This document shows, piece by piece, positions 1 to 8,760 of a DNA stretch of 64,000 bases. The DNA is from UBA2040 sp041674745 (lineage in GTDB: Bacteria > Bacteroidota > Bacteroidia > Flavobacteriales_D > Crocinitomicaceae). The stretch covers positions 248,001 to 312,000 of the forward strand of contig JBAYVD010000002.1 in the NCBI GenBank assembly GCA_041674745.1, written 5' to 3'. Below the pieces are notes generated by a model. It made no database searches. It was not told where the DNA came from and saw only the letters and a program-made list of their open reading frames with translations. The position numbers and the translations under genes are program-made. The first letter of the stretch is position 1. Each line of letters opens with the position of its first letter.

Positions 1-27
1 TCGTCTTAATTTCAAAAGCAACTACAA

Positions 28-1557
28 ATGAAACCTTCCAGTGAATTATTTAAGTTAATCAATTCGATGACGAAGTCGGAGAAGCGATTTTTTAAATTGT
101 CTTCATCACTTCAATCGGGAGAAAAAAACTATTTGAAAATTTTCGACTTTATTGAAAAGCAAACCAAATACGACGAAGAAGACTTAAAAGATTTTTTTAA
201 AAATGAGCGATTTGTTAAACACTTGCCATCTGAAAAAAATCATTTATATCGATTGATTCTTAAAAGCTTGCGATCTTTCTATAGCGAATACACCATTTCC
301 AGTTTACTCAAACAAGAAATAAAAAACGTAGAAATTCTTTACAACAAAGCACTTTTCAAAGAATGTGAAAAATTCGTTTCTCGTGCGAAGGAAATTGCCA
401 AAGAAAATGAAAAGTTCTATTATTGGTTTGAATTGATTTCGTGGGAAAAAAAATTACTCGAAGAAGCGTATGAGGCAGGTGAGTTTTCTGTCAATTTGGA
501 TGATTTAGTGGAAGAAGAAAGAGTCGTTATAGACAAACTTCGCAACTTGGCTGAATATCAGATTATCTATTCCAAAATCAACTTAATTTTCAGAAGTGGT
601 GGTTTCGCTCGGAATAAAAAAGAAAGAGAAGAAGTAGAGAGCATTGCTGATTACCATTTAATCAAAGGAAAAAACACCGCACTTTCAGTTCGAGCTAGTT
701 CGATGTGTTATTATATAAAAGGACTTTGTGCAGCTACCAATAGAAACTACAGCGATGCATTTTTATTTTTCAATAAAACACGAACCATCCTGGATAATAA
801 TCCGAAAATAAAAGAAGACTCAGCACAACGCTATATAATGACGCTTTCTCACTTGTGTCGTTGTTACATTGAAAATCTAGATTTTGATTTGGCCAGTGAA
901 TTGATCCAAGAGATACGAACGCAAAAAGACCAGAAAGGCTTTAATTCCATGGATATTGAGGTGAAAATCTTTACAAATTCCTACAATCTAGAAATGAAGT
1001 TAGCTCAGATTCAAGGTGATTTCGAAAAAGTTGTGAATCTCATTCCTGAAATCGAGGAGAAGCAAGCCAGTTATGGTGAAATGATTAATAAAGAACAAGA
1101 TGTTTTGTTCAATTACAACAAAGCCTACAGTTGTTTCGCTGTCAACCAGAACAAAAAAGCATTGATCTATTTAAACAACGTACTCAACGACAATGAACAA
1201 AATTTGCGACAAGATTTGTATGGCTTTGCGCGTGTATTCAATTTGATTCTTCACTACGAACTGGAGAATTATGACTTCATGGAGTACATCGTAAAATCAA
1301 CCAATCGATATTTGAACAAACAAGAACGAACATTAGAACTCGAAACCTCACTTATTAAGTACCTGAGGAAATTATCAAAGACCAGCACGGATCGCGATAA
1401 AAAGGAATTGTACGTTGAATTTAATAAAGAGTTGATTCAGCTGTTGAAAGATGAAAATGAGAATGTCTTATTGGAATATTTCAACATTCTTGCATGGGTA
1501 GAAATGAAATTAAATTCAATTTCATTTAGCAAAGCGGTCGCTTTAGGGATTAGTTAA
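28..1557 (+). CDS. Helical-repeat (TPR-like) protein of unknown function
   Basis: A 509-residue, mostly helical, Lys/Glu-rich protein with no signal peptide or membrane segment, so probably cytoplasmic. The middle (about residues 200-420) has Ala/Tyr/Asn-spaced helices that look like degenerate TPR repeats, for example around NYSDAFLFFNKTR and NKKALIYLNNVL. I recognise the general type, a conserved large hypothetical of Flavobacteriales, but no function. A protein-protein scaffold role is inference. The gene is convergent with the following barrel gene, and their 3' ends overlap by 8 bp. The ATG follows a short AT-rich leader, and the promoter probably lies before the window. Confidence 0.75.
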   Translation: MKPSSELFKLINSMTKSEKRFFKLSSSLQSGEKNYLKIFDFIEKQTKYDEEDLKDFFKNERFVKHLPSEKNHLYRLILKSLRSFYSEYTISSLLKQEIKNVEILYNKALFKECEKFVSRAKEIAKENEKFYYWFELISWEKKLLEEAYEAGEFSVNLDDLVEEERVVIDKLRNLAEYQIIYSKINLIFRSGGFARNKKEREEVESIADYHLIKGKNTALSVRASSMCYYIKGLCAATNRNYSDAFLFFNKTRTILDNNPKIKEDSAQRYIMTLSHLCRCYIENLDFDLASELIQEIRTQKDQKGFNSMDIEVKIFTNSYNLEMKLAQIQGDFEKVVNLIPEIEEKQASYGEMINKEQDVLFNYNKAYSCFAVNQNKKALIYLNNVLNDNEQNLRQDLYGFARVFNLILHYELENYDFMEYIVKSTNRYLNKQERTLELETSLIKYLRKLSKTSTDRDKKELYVEFNKELIQLLKDENENVLLEYFNILAWVEMKLNSISFSKAVALGIS

Positions 1558-3022
1558 TCAAAAAATTCGCGGAGAGAGTAATACTTTGTACCTTCAAATC
1601 ATGTTGTGCTGTACTTCCATAGAAAGCCACATAATTACGAGAATAATTCGAAACACGGTAACTAACATCCAAATTCATTTTACCAAATTTATACCCGATT
1701 CCACAGGAATAACTTTTATCAATCCCCAATTCTACGCCAAAAACTTTGTTGTAAGCACGACCAGAATACCGCATTCCTCCCCGAATGAAAAACAATGAAT
1801 TGATTACATATTCACCACCAATCCTAACGTTTAAGGCACTTTTCAAGAGTTGTTTTGCAATATCATTTTCGGTAGTAAAATCATACGGCTGATAATTGTT
1901 AATGTCTTTTGTTGACCGCAAATTGGCCCATCTGTAGTTTACATATTCAACATCCATGTCCAGGCATCCCTTGGTTCCAAAAACATATGCTACGGAAGCG
2001 ACAACCTTAGGTGCCGACCTCAATCGATAATTGTATTTTCCAATCGGCCGTAAAGAATCATTAATTGTTCTCACTTGATCTTGAAAAACTGCAACCATAT
2101 TGGCATCTGTATTATCCGTCAGGTTGTAGTAGGTTGCTGAATGAAATGCCAATCCAATTCGGAAATTATCTTGTGGCAAATACAAGACACCCAGCTTTAA
2201 ATTATAACCGGTTCCTTTTGTATTCAAATTATAGGAATAATCAAAGGATCGAAGTGTATTTCCCGCAGTGTCCATTACATCTTCATGATGTTTCAATTGC
2301 TCATCGTATTTCAGCGTGCGAATTCCAATATTCCCACCAATGTACAGCGCATTCATGTAATTCGTTGAATAGGACAAATAATACTCATTAATTCCTCCTT
2401 TCGTATCCAATGATCTTTTGTGGTACTGATTTCCTGAATTGTTTAACTCTGGAACATAGTAATTTTCTTTTGTCGGATCTGGATTGATTGTATAGGTTTC
2501 CCATGCCAAGGACGAGGTAAAAGGATGGGTATAGAACAAATCCGCAGAATTGGTCCCATTTGCTTTAGCCGCAAAATCATCCAATAACGATTCGAATTGC
2601 TCACCTTGATAAGAAATGGAATTGGTAAAATTTTGCAGTTTGTTGTAGCCAAATCCAAATTGAGAATAAACATATCCTTTCTGCTTGGTGGATTCATCGA
2701 TGACAAGAACAACCCCCAATGTATTCATTTTAAATAGATTGTCGCTTAAAATGGATTTATTGCCTTGAAAAATTAATGAATTGTTCAATCTAGAATTTGA
2801 CAGAGAAAAACCAAATTGATTGGTGGAATAGCGACCGAAACCAGCTGGGTTGATTTGTGAAGAACTCAAATCTGAACCGAGGGCACCGAAAGCACCACCC
2901 ATTGCTTCAAACCGAGCACCACCTTGAATGTCAATTTTTGAATACCGAAACAAATCGGCATCTCCTTGACTAATAGCATAAAAAGAAAATAGTAACAAAA
3001 TCGCACCCAATAAAAACCTCAT
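1550..3022 (-). CDS. FadL/OmpP1-like outer-membrane beta-barrel protein
   Basis: A 490-residue protein with a signal peptide (MRFLLGAILLLFSFYAISQ). The mature N-terminus contains GGARFEAMGGAFGALGSDLSSSQINPAG, the typical start of the Bacteroidota OmpP1/FadL/TodX family, where an N-terminal plug follows this Gly/Ala-rich stretch. The rest alternates aromatic and polar residues as in barrel strands and ends in an aromatic-rich strand (SANFLIN). Family members import hydrophobic compounds; many in Flavobacteria are labelled hemin receptor without proof. It lies 18 bp downstream of a lipoprotein gene on the same strand, so co-transcription is likely. The substrate is unknown. Confidence 0.85.
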   Translation of the reverse strand: MRFLLGAILLLFSFYAISQGDADLFRYSKIDIQGGARFEAMGGAFGALGSDLSSSQINPAGFGRYSTNQFGFSLSNSRLNNSLIFQGNKSILSDNLFKMNTLGVVLVIDESTKQKGYVYSQFGFGYNKLQNFTNSISYQGEQFESLLDDFAAKANGTNSADLFYTHPFTSSLAWETYTINPDPTKENYYVPELNNSGNQYHKRSLDTKGGINEYYLSYSTNYMNALYIGGNIGIRTLKYDEQLKHHEDVMDTAGNTLRSFDYSYNLNTKGTGYNLKLGVLYLPQDNFRIGLAFHSATYYNLTDNTDANMVAVFQDQVRTINDSLRPIGKYNYRLRSAPKVVASVAYVFGTKGCLDMDVEYVNYRWANLRSTKDINNYQPYDFTTENDIAKQLLKSALNVRIGGEYVINSLFFIRGGMRYSGRAYNKVFGVELGIDKSYSCGIGYKFGKMNLDVSYRVSNYSRNYVAFYGSTAQHDLKVQSITLSANFLIN

Positions 3023-3040
3023 AATCTATTTCAGCAAAAA

Positions 3041-4105
3041 TTAATTTCTTCTTCCACCACCTGTTGTTGGAGTGGATGGGCGAGAAGAGGGTGAAGAAGA
3101 AGGAGAATGAGAGGGTGTATTGACATGTCCACCACCCGATGAGCGCGGGGACGAACTTGGCGATGATTCTTCTGAATTTGTCCGAGTGGTTGTGTGCACA
3201 GTTCCCGATCCAGAACTTGGTCTTACACTAGACCCTGAATTAACCGTTTGTCTGTACGGTGCTGGGCGAGAACCAGCTGCTGATCCTGAATTATTTCCCG
3301 TGTTACCTCGGCTGTACATGGTGGGTCTCGCTGTAGAATTTTGTACTTGTCTATCGGTGGCACCAGCGTTTCGGTCATAAACAGCGCTATTTGAATTGCG
3401 CGAAATAGTGGAAGCATTTGAATGATAGGTAACGACGGAAGGTGAATTGGAGATAAATGTTTGACTTTTCAATTGTTGAGCTCCTCCACGCCCCAAACCA
3501 GTGTAATAGCCAGAATTTGTGCTTCTTGGACCACTTACGTGATGTCCCAAACCTAAACCAGGGTTGGTGGTTGTCTGAACTTGATTTCCCACATAATAAT
3601 AGTTGTTTCCAAAATTATTGTTTCCATAAAATCCATTGTAATTTCCATAACCACCAAACCCGCCATAACTTCCATAAAAGCTATTTGGATTGTAATATCC
3701 ATACGGGTTGTAATAACCGTAAGGACTGTAATAAGGCGAATAATATCCGTTGGGTCCAAAATGCATATAACTGTTGTAACCGAAATAGTTGGATTGATTC
3801 ATCCCGTACATTCCGTTCATCCCATACATTCCGTAAAAAAACCGGTTTCTGCCAAACAAATGATCTGGCTCCCTACGCGCATTGGTTTGTGTATTTGGAT
3901 CATAATAGCCATTTGTTGGATTATTTTGTTGCTCTCTATATTTGAAAGTAGCATAGGAAGTTTCATCCAATAAATTTTCACCAATCGGAATGGCTGCTGT
4001 TTTCAACATATAAACATTGTCATCTACAATTGGACGTGAACTTGAACAAGAAGTAAAGGACAACCCAATGGTTAAAAGAAAGAGCAAACTGAATAATGAT
4101 TTCAT
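3041..4105 (-). CDS. Low-complexity Tyr/Gly/Asn-rich lipoprotein
   Basis: A 354-residue lipoprotein precursor: signal peptide and lipobox FTSC with acylated Cys20, followed by SSSRP. Residues about 90-180 are a low-complexity block of short YGMNGMYG, YYSPYGYYNPYGYYN and FGGYGNYNGFYGNN units. The last 150 residues are Ser/Pro/Thr/Gly/Arg-rich and look disordered. The first 75 residues of the mature protein are ordinary and may be the anchor domain. The tyrosine-rich tandem units suggest an extracellular or periplasmic structural role (inference). It is divergently transcribed from proS and lies upstream of the FadL-like barrel gene, probably in one unit with it. Confidence 0.75.
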   Translation of the reverse strand: MKSLFSLLFLLTIGLSFTSCSSSRPIVDDNVYMLKTAAIPIGENLLDETSYATFKYREQQNNPTNGYYDPNTQTNARREPDHLFGRNRFFYGMYGMNGMYGMNQSNYFGYNSYMHFGPNGYYSPYYSPYGYYNPYGYYNPNSFYGSYGGFGGYGNYNGFYGNNNFGNNYYYVGNQVQTTTNPGLGLGHHVSGPRSTNSGYYTGLGRGGAQQLKSQTFISNSPSVVTYHSNASTISRNSNSAVYDRNAGATDRQVQNSTARPTMYSRGNTGNNSGSAAGSRPAPYRQTVNSGSSVRPSSGSGTVHTTTRTNSEESSPSSSPRSSGGGHVNTPSHSPSSSPSSRPSTPTTGGGRRN

Positions 4106-4188
4106 CTCATCGATTTTTATCTCTCGAAATTATAGTTTTCTTCCTATTTTTACAAACATTTTCCGTTAAAATAGTACAAAATCAAAAG

Positions 4189-5664
4189 ATGGCACAAGAA
4201 TATACAAAACGCAAAGATGATTACTCTAAGTGGTACAATGAAATTATAGATCGCGCTGATCTCGCTGAGCATTCCGATGTAAAAGGATGCATGGTGATCA
4301 AACCCTATGGTTATGCCATTTGGGAGAAGATGAAAGATGCGCTCGACATTATGTTCAAAGAAACAGGACACTCCAATGCGTATTTCCCTCTTTTTATTCC
4401 AAAATCTTATTTGAGCAAAGAAGCCTCTCATATTGATGGCTTCGCCAAAGAATGTGCGGTTGTTACGCACTATCGACTAAAAAACGCAGAAGACGGATCC
4501 GGTGTAATCGTGGATCCAGATGCAAAATTGGAAGAAGAACTAATCGTTCGTCCAACATCCGAAACCATAATTTGGAACTCCTATAAAAAATGGATACAAT
4601 CTTATCGTGATTTGCCTATTCTAATCAATCAATGGGCAAATGTTGTTCGTTGGGAAATGCGCACTCGACTTTTCTTGCGCACAACAGAGTTTTTGTGGCA
4701 AGAGGGGCATACTGCTCATGCAACAAGCCAGGAAGCTATTGAAGAAACAGAAAAAATGCTAGAAGTGTATGCGACGTTTGCTGAAAACTTTATGGCAATG
4801 CCGGTTATTCGAGGAAAGAAAACAGAAAGCGAAAGATTTGCCGGAGCACTTGACACCTACTGTATCGAAGCAATGATGCAAGATGGTAAAGCTTTGCAAG
4901 CGGGCACATCGCACTTTTTGGGACAAAACTTTGCCAAAGCATTTGACGTGAAATTCACCGACAAACAAGGTAAATTGGATTATGTTTGGGCAACCTCTTG
5001 GGGAGTTAGTACGCGACTGATTGGTGCACTAATCATGACCCACTCTGATGATGATGGTTTGGTTTTGCCACCAGCTTTGGCTCCTATCCAAGTAGTTTTT
5101 GTTCCAATTTTCAAGTCAGACGAAGAAAAACAAGCCATTGACGATAAAGTGTATGATTTGATGAAGGAATTCAAAGCCTTGAATATTCCCGCTAAATATG
5201 ACGATGATGACAACAAGCGCCCAGGTTGGAAATTTGCAGAATACGAAGCAAAAGGAGTTCCAGTTCGCGTGGCAATTGGTCCAAGAGATTTAGCAAACAA
5301 CCAAGCTGAAGTTGCACGTCGCGATACGAAGGAAAAACAAACATTTAGCCTTGATAACTTCACAGAATCAATTCAGAATCTTTTAACGGATATTCAAGCC
5401 AACTTGCTAAATAGAGCTGGGGTTTTCAAAGAAGAAAATACCCGTACGGTTGATTCATACGAAGAATTCAAAACTCGATTAAAAAGTGAAAGTGGTTTCT
5501 TTTTAGCGCATTGGGATGGGACAATCGAAACGGAAACAAAGATAAAAGAAGAAACCAAAGCAACAATTCGCTGTATCCCTCTGGATAGCAAAGAAGAAGC
5601 CGGAGTTTGCATGTATTCTGGAAAACCATCGAAACAACGGGTTGTATTTGCAAAAGCATACTAA
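4189..5664 (+). CDS. proS: Proline--tRNA ligase (archaeal/eukaryotic-type ProS)
   Basis: A 491-residue class II aminoacyl-tRNA synthetase that charges tRNA-Pro. Class II motif 2 is visible around FLRTTEFLWQEGHTAHAT and motif 3 around GVSTRLIGALIMTHSDD. There is no bacterial-type editing insertion between motifs 2 and 3. The C-terminal extension ends in Tyr, as in the short archaeal/eukaryotic-like ProS class found in many Bacteroidota. The ATG at 4189 is preferred because the open frame extends 31 codons upstream into a hydrophobic, non-family stretch that overlaps the divergent lipoprotein gene. The next gene starts directly at its stop codon. Confidence 0.96.
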   Translation: MAQEYTKRKDDYSKWYNEIIDRADLAEHSDVKGCMVIKPYGYAIWEKMKDALDIMFKETGHSNAYFPLFIPKSYLSKEASHIDGFAKECAVVTHYRLKNAEDGSGVIVDPDAKLEEELIVRPTSETIIWNSYKKWIQSYRDLPILINQWANVVRWEMRTRLFLRTTEFLWQEGHTAHATSQEAIEETEKMLEVYATFAENFMAMPVIRGKKTESERFAGALDTYCIEAMMQDGKALQAGTSHFLGQNFAKAFDVKFTDKQGKLDYVWATSWGVSTRLIGALIMTHSDDDGLVLPPALAPIQVVFVPIFKSDEEKQAIDDKVYDLMKEFKALNIPAKYDDDDNKRPGWKFAEYEAKGVPVRVAIGPRDLANNQAEVARRDTKEKQTFSLDNFTESIQNLLTDIQANLLNRAGVFKEENTRTVDSYEEFKTRLKSESGFFLAHWDGTIETETKIKEETKATIRCIPLDSKEEAGVCMYSGKPSKQRVVFAKAY

Positions 5665-6318
5665 ATGGAAGTGAATCAAAAAACCATCTTGCATCTTTTG
5701 GAGACAAAAGCCAAATTAAAGCAAGATGTTAGCCAAGAGGCACAAAAGGTATTCCTAAAGTTAAAAAGCGCCATAGATTCTGAAATTTCGGATTTGCGAG
5801 CGCCTATTACGGATGAACGAATTCGTCTCAACGCAGAAGAAAAAGGCGATCATGAGTTAAAAGTCATGATTGGAAGTGATGCCCTAGTATTTCAAATGCA
5901 TTCCAATGTCTTCAGATTGCAAGATGAACACCCAGCATGGGAAGGGGAGTACCTTAAAAAAAATGAATCCAATGGCTTTTTTGGAGTGATTCATATTTAT
6001 AACTTCTTGGCCGATTCTTTCATCTACAATCGTCTAAATGATACTGGATTTCTTATTGGTCGAATTTTCATCAACCAAGAATCGCATATTCTAGTCGAGG
6101 GAAAAGGTCAACTCGGTTTCCTATTTAAGGATCCTGCAACGAACCAATCGACTCCTGAAATCTTAAAACACATTGTGCAATGTTCCTTTGCACATGCCTT
6201 GGATTTTGATTTAATGAGTCCTCCTTATGAAATGATCGAAGAAATTTCAATAGGCCAAATTTTGGAGATAAGTTCTGACCTTCAGATGAAAACAAGCAAG
6301 AGGTTAGGTTTCAAGTAA
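5665..6318 (+). CDS. Conserved hypothetical cytoplasmic protein
   Basis: A 217-residue soluble protein with no signal or membrane segments. It opens with a helical stretch (residues 1-50) followed by mixed alpha/beta sequence. I recognise no enzyme motif. Its ATG comes immediately after the proS stop codon (TAA-ATG), so it is translationally linked to proS. It ends about 40 bp before the tRNA-Glu promoter. The function is unknown and the coupling to proS is the only contextual hint. Confidence 0.7.
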   Translation: MEVNQKTILHLLETKAKLKQDVSQEAQKVFLKLKSAIDSEISDLRAPITDERIRLNAEEKGDHELKVMIGSDALVFQMHSNVFRLQDEHPAWEGEYLKKNESNGFFGVIHIYNFLADSFIYNRLNDTGFLIGRIFINQESHILVEGKGQLGFLFKDPATNQSTPEILKHIVQCSFAHALDFDLMSPPYEMIEEISIGQILEISSDLQMKTSKRLGFK

Positions 6319-6358
6319 GATTTTTCTAAAAAAAAATAAATTTTTTCAGAAAAAGTAC

Positions 6359-6388
6359 TTGCAATTAAAGAAATTCAATTTATATTTG
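6359..6388 (+). promoter_or_regulatory. Promoter of the tRNA-Glu/rpsT unit
   Basis: A -33 element TTG (6359-6361) lies 19 bp upstream of a perfect Bacteroidota -7 box TATATTTG (6381-6388). The first tRNA begins 29 bp downstream of the box. This is one of the best -33/-7 pairs in the window. Confidence 0.75.
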
Positions 6389-6417
6389 CACTCCGAAAAT
6401 AACAAAGGACATATTTC

Positions 6418-6489
6418 GGCCCATTCGTCTAACGGTTAGGACATGCGGTTTTCATCCGTAAAATAGGAGTTCGATTCTCCTATGGGCTA
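6418..6489 (+). tRNA. tRNA-Glu (UUC), copy 1
   Basis: A 72-nt cloverleaf. The acceptor stem GGCCCAT pairs with ATGGGCT (one terminal G-U), the discriminator is A at 6489, and no CCA is encoded. The D arm is GTCT...GGAC. The anticodon stem TGCGG/CCGTA (one G-U) encloses loop TTTTCAT with anticodon TTC at 6451-6453. The T arm is AGGAG-TTCGATT-CTCCT. It reads GAA and GAG codons. Confidence 0.95.
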
Positions 6490-6509
6490 CTAAAAATTAA
6501 TTACCAGCT

Positions 6510-6581
6510 GGCCCATTCGTCTAGTGGTTAGGACATCAGGTTTTCATCCTGGAAACAGGAGTTCGATTCTCCTATGGGCTA
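6510..6581 (+). tRNA. tRNA-Glu (UUC), copy 2
   Basis: A 72-nt tRNA lying 20 bp after copy 1. Acceptor and T arms are identical to copy 1, but the D-loop, anticodon stem (TCAGG/CCTGG) and variable loop differ. The loop is TTTTCAT with anticodon TTC at 6543-6545. CCA is not encoded. No terminator separates it from rpsT, which starts 24 nt later, so it is probably cut from a tRNA-tRNA-mRNA precursor. Confidence 0.95.
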
Positions 6582-6605
6582 CAGAAAAAAATTAAAAAAG
6601 AAAAA

Positions 6606-6857
6606 ATGGCAAATCATAAGTCGTCAAAAAAGAGAATTAGAACAAACGAATCAAAAAGACTTCGTAACAAATACCAACACAAAACAACTCGAAATGCAGT
6701 TCGTGCTTTGAGAAGTTTGACTGATAAAACAGAAGCAGCAGCTTTGTTGTCTTCAGTGAGTTCAATGTTGGACAAGTTGGCTAAAAACAATGTTATTCAC
6801 AGCAAAAAAGCAGCCAATTTGAAATCAGGTCTTCAGATTAAGGTTAACAATCTTTAA
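6606..6857 (+). CDS. rpsT: 30S ribosomal protein S20
   Basis: An 83-residue, Lys/Arg-rich, all-helical protein with the S20 signature start MANHKSSKKRIR and the C-terminal HSKKAANLKSGL segment. Length and composition are typical of S20, which binds 16S rRNA early in small-subunit assembly. It follows two tRNA-Glu genes with only 24 nt between, and a strong terminator follows 23 bp after its stop codon, so it seems to be the last gene of a tRNA-tRNA-rpsT transcript. The leader is A-rich with no clear Shine-Dalgarno sequence. Confidence 0.97.
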   Translation: MANHKSSKKRIRTNESKRLRNKYQHKTTRNAVRALRSLTDKTEAAALLSSVSSMLDKLAKNNVIHSKKAANLKSGLQIKVNNL

Positions 6858-6880
6858 AAGAATTCACAATTGTGAAGGAA

Positions 6881-6904
6881 GGGGCATTCGTGCCCCTTTT
6901 TTTT
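6881..6904 (+). terminator. Intrinsic terminator after rpsT
   Basis: Perfect GC-rich hairpin GGGGCA-TTCG-TGCCCC (6881-6896) followed by eight T residues (6897-6904). Confidence 0.93.
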
Positions 6905-6923
6905 GTAATTTTATCTAAAAGAA

Positions 6924-8669
6924 TTGAACTTGAAAACGATTGCAGTAACTTATTTTATTGGGATATTTTTAAGTTCGTCGGTTTATAGCCAAACTGTTTT
7001 AACGAGTCAAAATGATGACACACTCTTGTTCTTTCATCGAACGGGGGGCAACATAGACACTTTTGATTTAACCTACACATTTCCTTTAACCACCGTGCCG
7101 GGTGGCTCCTTTTCTGAAAGAAACTCCGCCACACAAATTGACTTTTTACTTAAATCCCCAAGTTTATTTAATTCTCTAGCACCACAACTTACAAATAACT
7201 GGAGATTAAGTGCGCTTCCGCATATTGGATTCTTCTATTCTTTCGGCACGAAGGGAACACAATTTTTACATACCGACTACCAGCAACAATTCAAGAACAA
7301 AGCCTTGTTGAACATTGACATAAATCGAAGTAGTGCTTCAAAAGGAATGGCTCGTCAGAGTGACTTTGCGCATCAAGATTTTCATGTTGGTTATAGAATC
7401 AAAAAGAAATATTTTAGTGGCATTTTAAAAGGAATGTATCAACAAAATGCCATCACTCAGAGTGGAGGTTTGCTATACGATTCCTTATCCATCCAACAGG
7501 GATTGCAATTTGCAAGAACGCTAAAGGCAAATGCCGAAAGTTTACAGAAATTCGCATTGGTGGATGCTGAAATGAAATTTAATTTCCTTCAGGATACTTC
7601 ATTAACAAAAATGGGGCTGTATACACATCATCAATACAGCGTTTGGAATCGGATATACTCGGAAGTAAGCGACACCCTTTCTGGTTTGTATCCAGAAATC
7701 AACATTGATAGCAATTCAACGCACGATCAATTTCAAGATGCAAAATTACAGAATGGGGCAGGAATCTTTCTCGATAGAAAGCATTTCAGTTTTACTGGTG
7801 GCATTTTTCACCGCTATTGGCGTTTTCAAAATCTAGGCACAAACCGAGATACCAATGAAATTTCAGGTGAAATGGCGTTGAGAATTCAAAAGCAAAAATG
7901 GGATTTCAAGACAACGAACTACGTGAATTTTATCGGTGCCAAAAATGAATATTTTTCAAGAAACAAATTGAAGTGGGGCACTGGTTCGCGATTTCTATTC
8001 GCTTCCTTTTCTACTGAGTCCATGCTACCTGCGCTTGTACAACGATTTTATTATGCCAACTCAACGCATTACGAAACAGCGCTGAACAAACAAAACAGAA
8101 CCGATCTGCAAATTGGTGGTGGTTATTCCTTCTGGAAAGTCGATTTAAATGTGACCGTTGGTTCTTTAATTTGGCAAAATAATTTGCAATGGGTGAAAAA
8201 TTCATGGGGGATGGGTTCGCAATCAACCATGACGAACAATTATATCAAAGCAAAATTGCATTTTGACTTTAATTGGTTTCATTTTTATCCGGAATTGCAG
8301 GTAAACCAAGGGATAAGTTATTTACCGAAAGGAATACTTTCAGGACGTTTATTGGTGAAGAAAAAAGTTTTTGCCGCAAAAAAACTAGAACTTCTTTTTG
8401 CCTTGGATCCACAATTGACGGATCGTTATCAATTGCTGACTTACAACACCGTTTTGGACAATTGGTATTTTGATGATTTGAACCGATTTGGTGGTCAAAA
8501 ATTCTCTTTGCATGCCACAATTTCAATGGCAATAGAAGAATTTCGGTTTTTTATTCGAACAGAAAACATCCAATCTTTTTGGAATCCGAATGACATAGAA
8601 ATTCAACAAAATTTTTATCGCCCTGCGTTTTTGCTTCGATTGGGAATCTCTTGGGATTTTTTCAATTGA
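6924..8669 (+). CDS. Putative porin, outer-membrane beta barrel
   Basis: A 581-residue precursor with a signal peptide ending around SSSVYSQ, followed by a long beta-rich sequence with many aromatic-flanked strands. It matches the Bacteroidota putative porin family (PF14121-like) in size and in the N-terminal pattern TFDLTYTFPLTTVPGGSF. An outer-membrane location is inferred. No ATG is available near the signal peptide. TTG at 6924 and TTG at 6930 are the two plausible starts, the second giving a cleaner MKTIAV start. The gene stands alone between the rpsT terminator and fabG. Confidence 0.8.
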   Translation: MNLKTIAVTYFIGIFLSSSVYSQTVLTSQNDDTLLFFHRTGGNIDTFDLTYTFPLTTVPGGSFSERNSATQIDFLLKSPSLFNSLAPQLTNNWRLSALPHIGFFYSFGTKGTQFLHTDYQQQFKNKALLNIDINRSSASKGMARQSDFAHQDFHVGYRIKKKYFSGILKGMYQQNAITQSGGLLYDSLSIQQGLQFARTLKANAESLQKFALVDAEMKFNFLQDTSLTKMGLYTHHQYSVWNRIYSEVSDTLSGLYPEINIDSNSTHDQFQDAKLQNGAGIFLDRKHFSFTGGIFHRYWRFQNLGTNRDTNEISGEMALRIQKQKWDFKTTNYVNFIGAKNEYFSRNKLKWGTGSRFLFASFSTESMLPALVQRFYYANSTHYETALNKQNRTDLQIGGGYSFWKVDLNVTVGSLIWQNNLQWVKNSWGMGSQSTMTNNYIKAKLHFDFNWFHFYPELQVNQGISYLPKGILSGRLLVKKKVFAAKKLELLFALDPQLTDRYQLLTYNTVLDNWYFDDLNRFGGQKFSLHATISMAIEEFRFFIRTENIQSFWNPNDIEIQQNFYRPAFLLRLGISWDFFN

Positions 8670-8730
8670 TAAAAGGAAGGGAGGCTTCAATTTTCAAGTT
8701 AGAAAATTAACTCGGTTTTTACATAAATAG

Positions 8731-8738
8731 TATCTTTA
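8731..8738 (+). promoter_or_regulatory. Likely -7 box of fabG
   Basis: TATCTTTA, one mismatch from TAnnTTTG, lies 22 bp upstream of the fabG ATG in the short gap after the porin gene. No clear -33 element is visible. Confidence 0.4.
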
Positions 8739-8760
8739 CTTCGATTTAAAAAAAGAACCA

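Noticed and set aside
3120..3973. Several plus-strand open frames opposite the Tyr/Gly-rich lipoprotein gene
   Set aside because: They arise from the biased codons of the low-complexity gene; the products lack start context and recognisable domains, while the minus-strand frame has a lipoprotein signal.
4096..4188. Longer proS start
   Set aside because: The extra 31 codons are hydrophobic and unlike the family, and they overlap the divergent lipoprotein gene; the ATG at 4189 begins the known ProS N-terminus.
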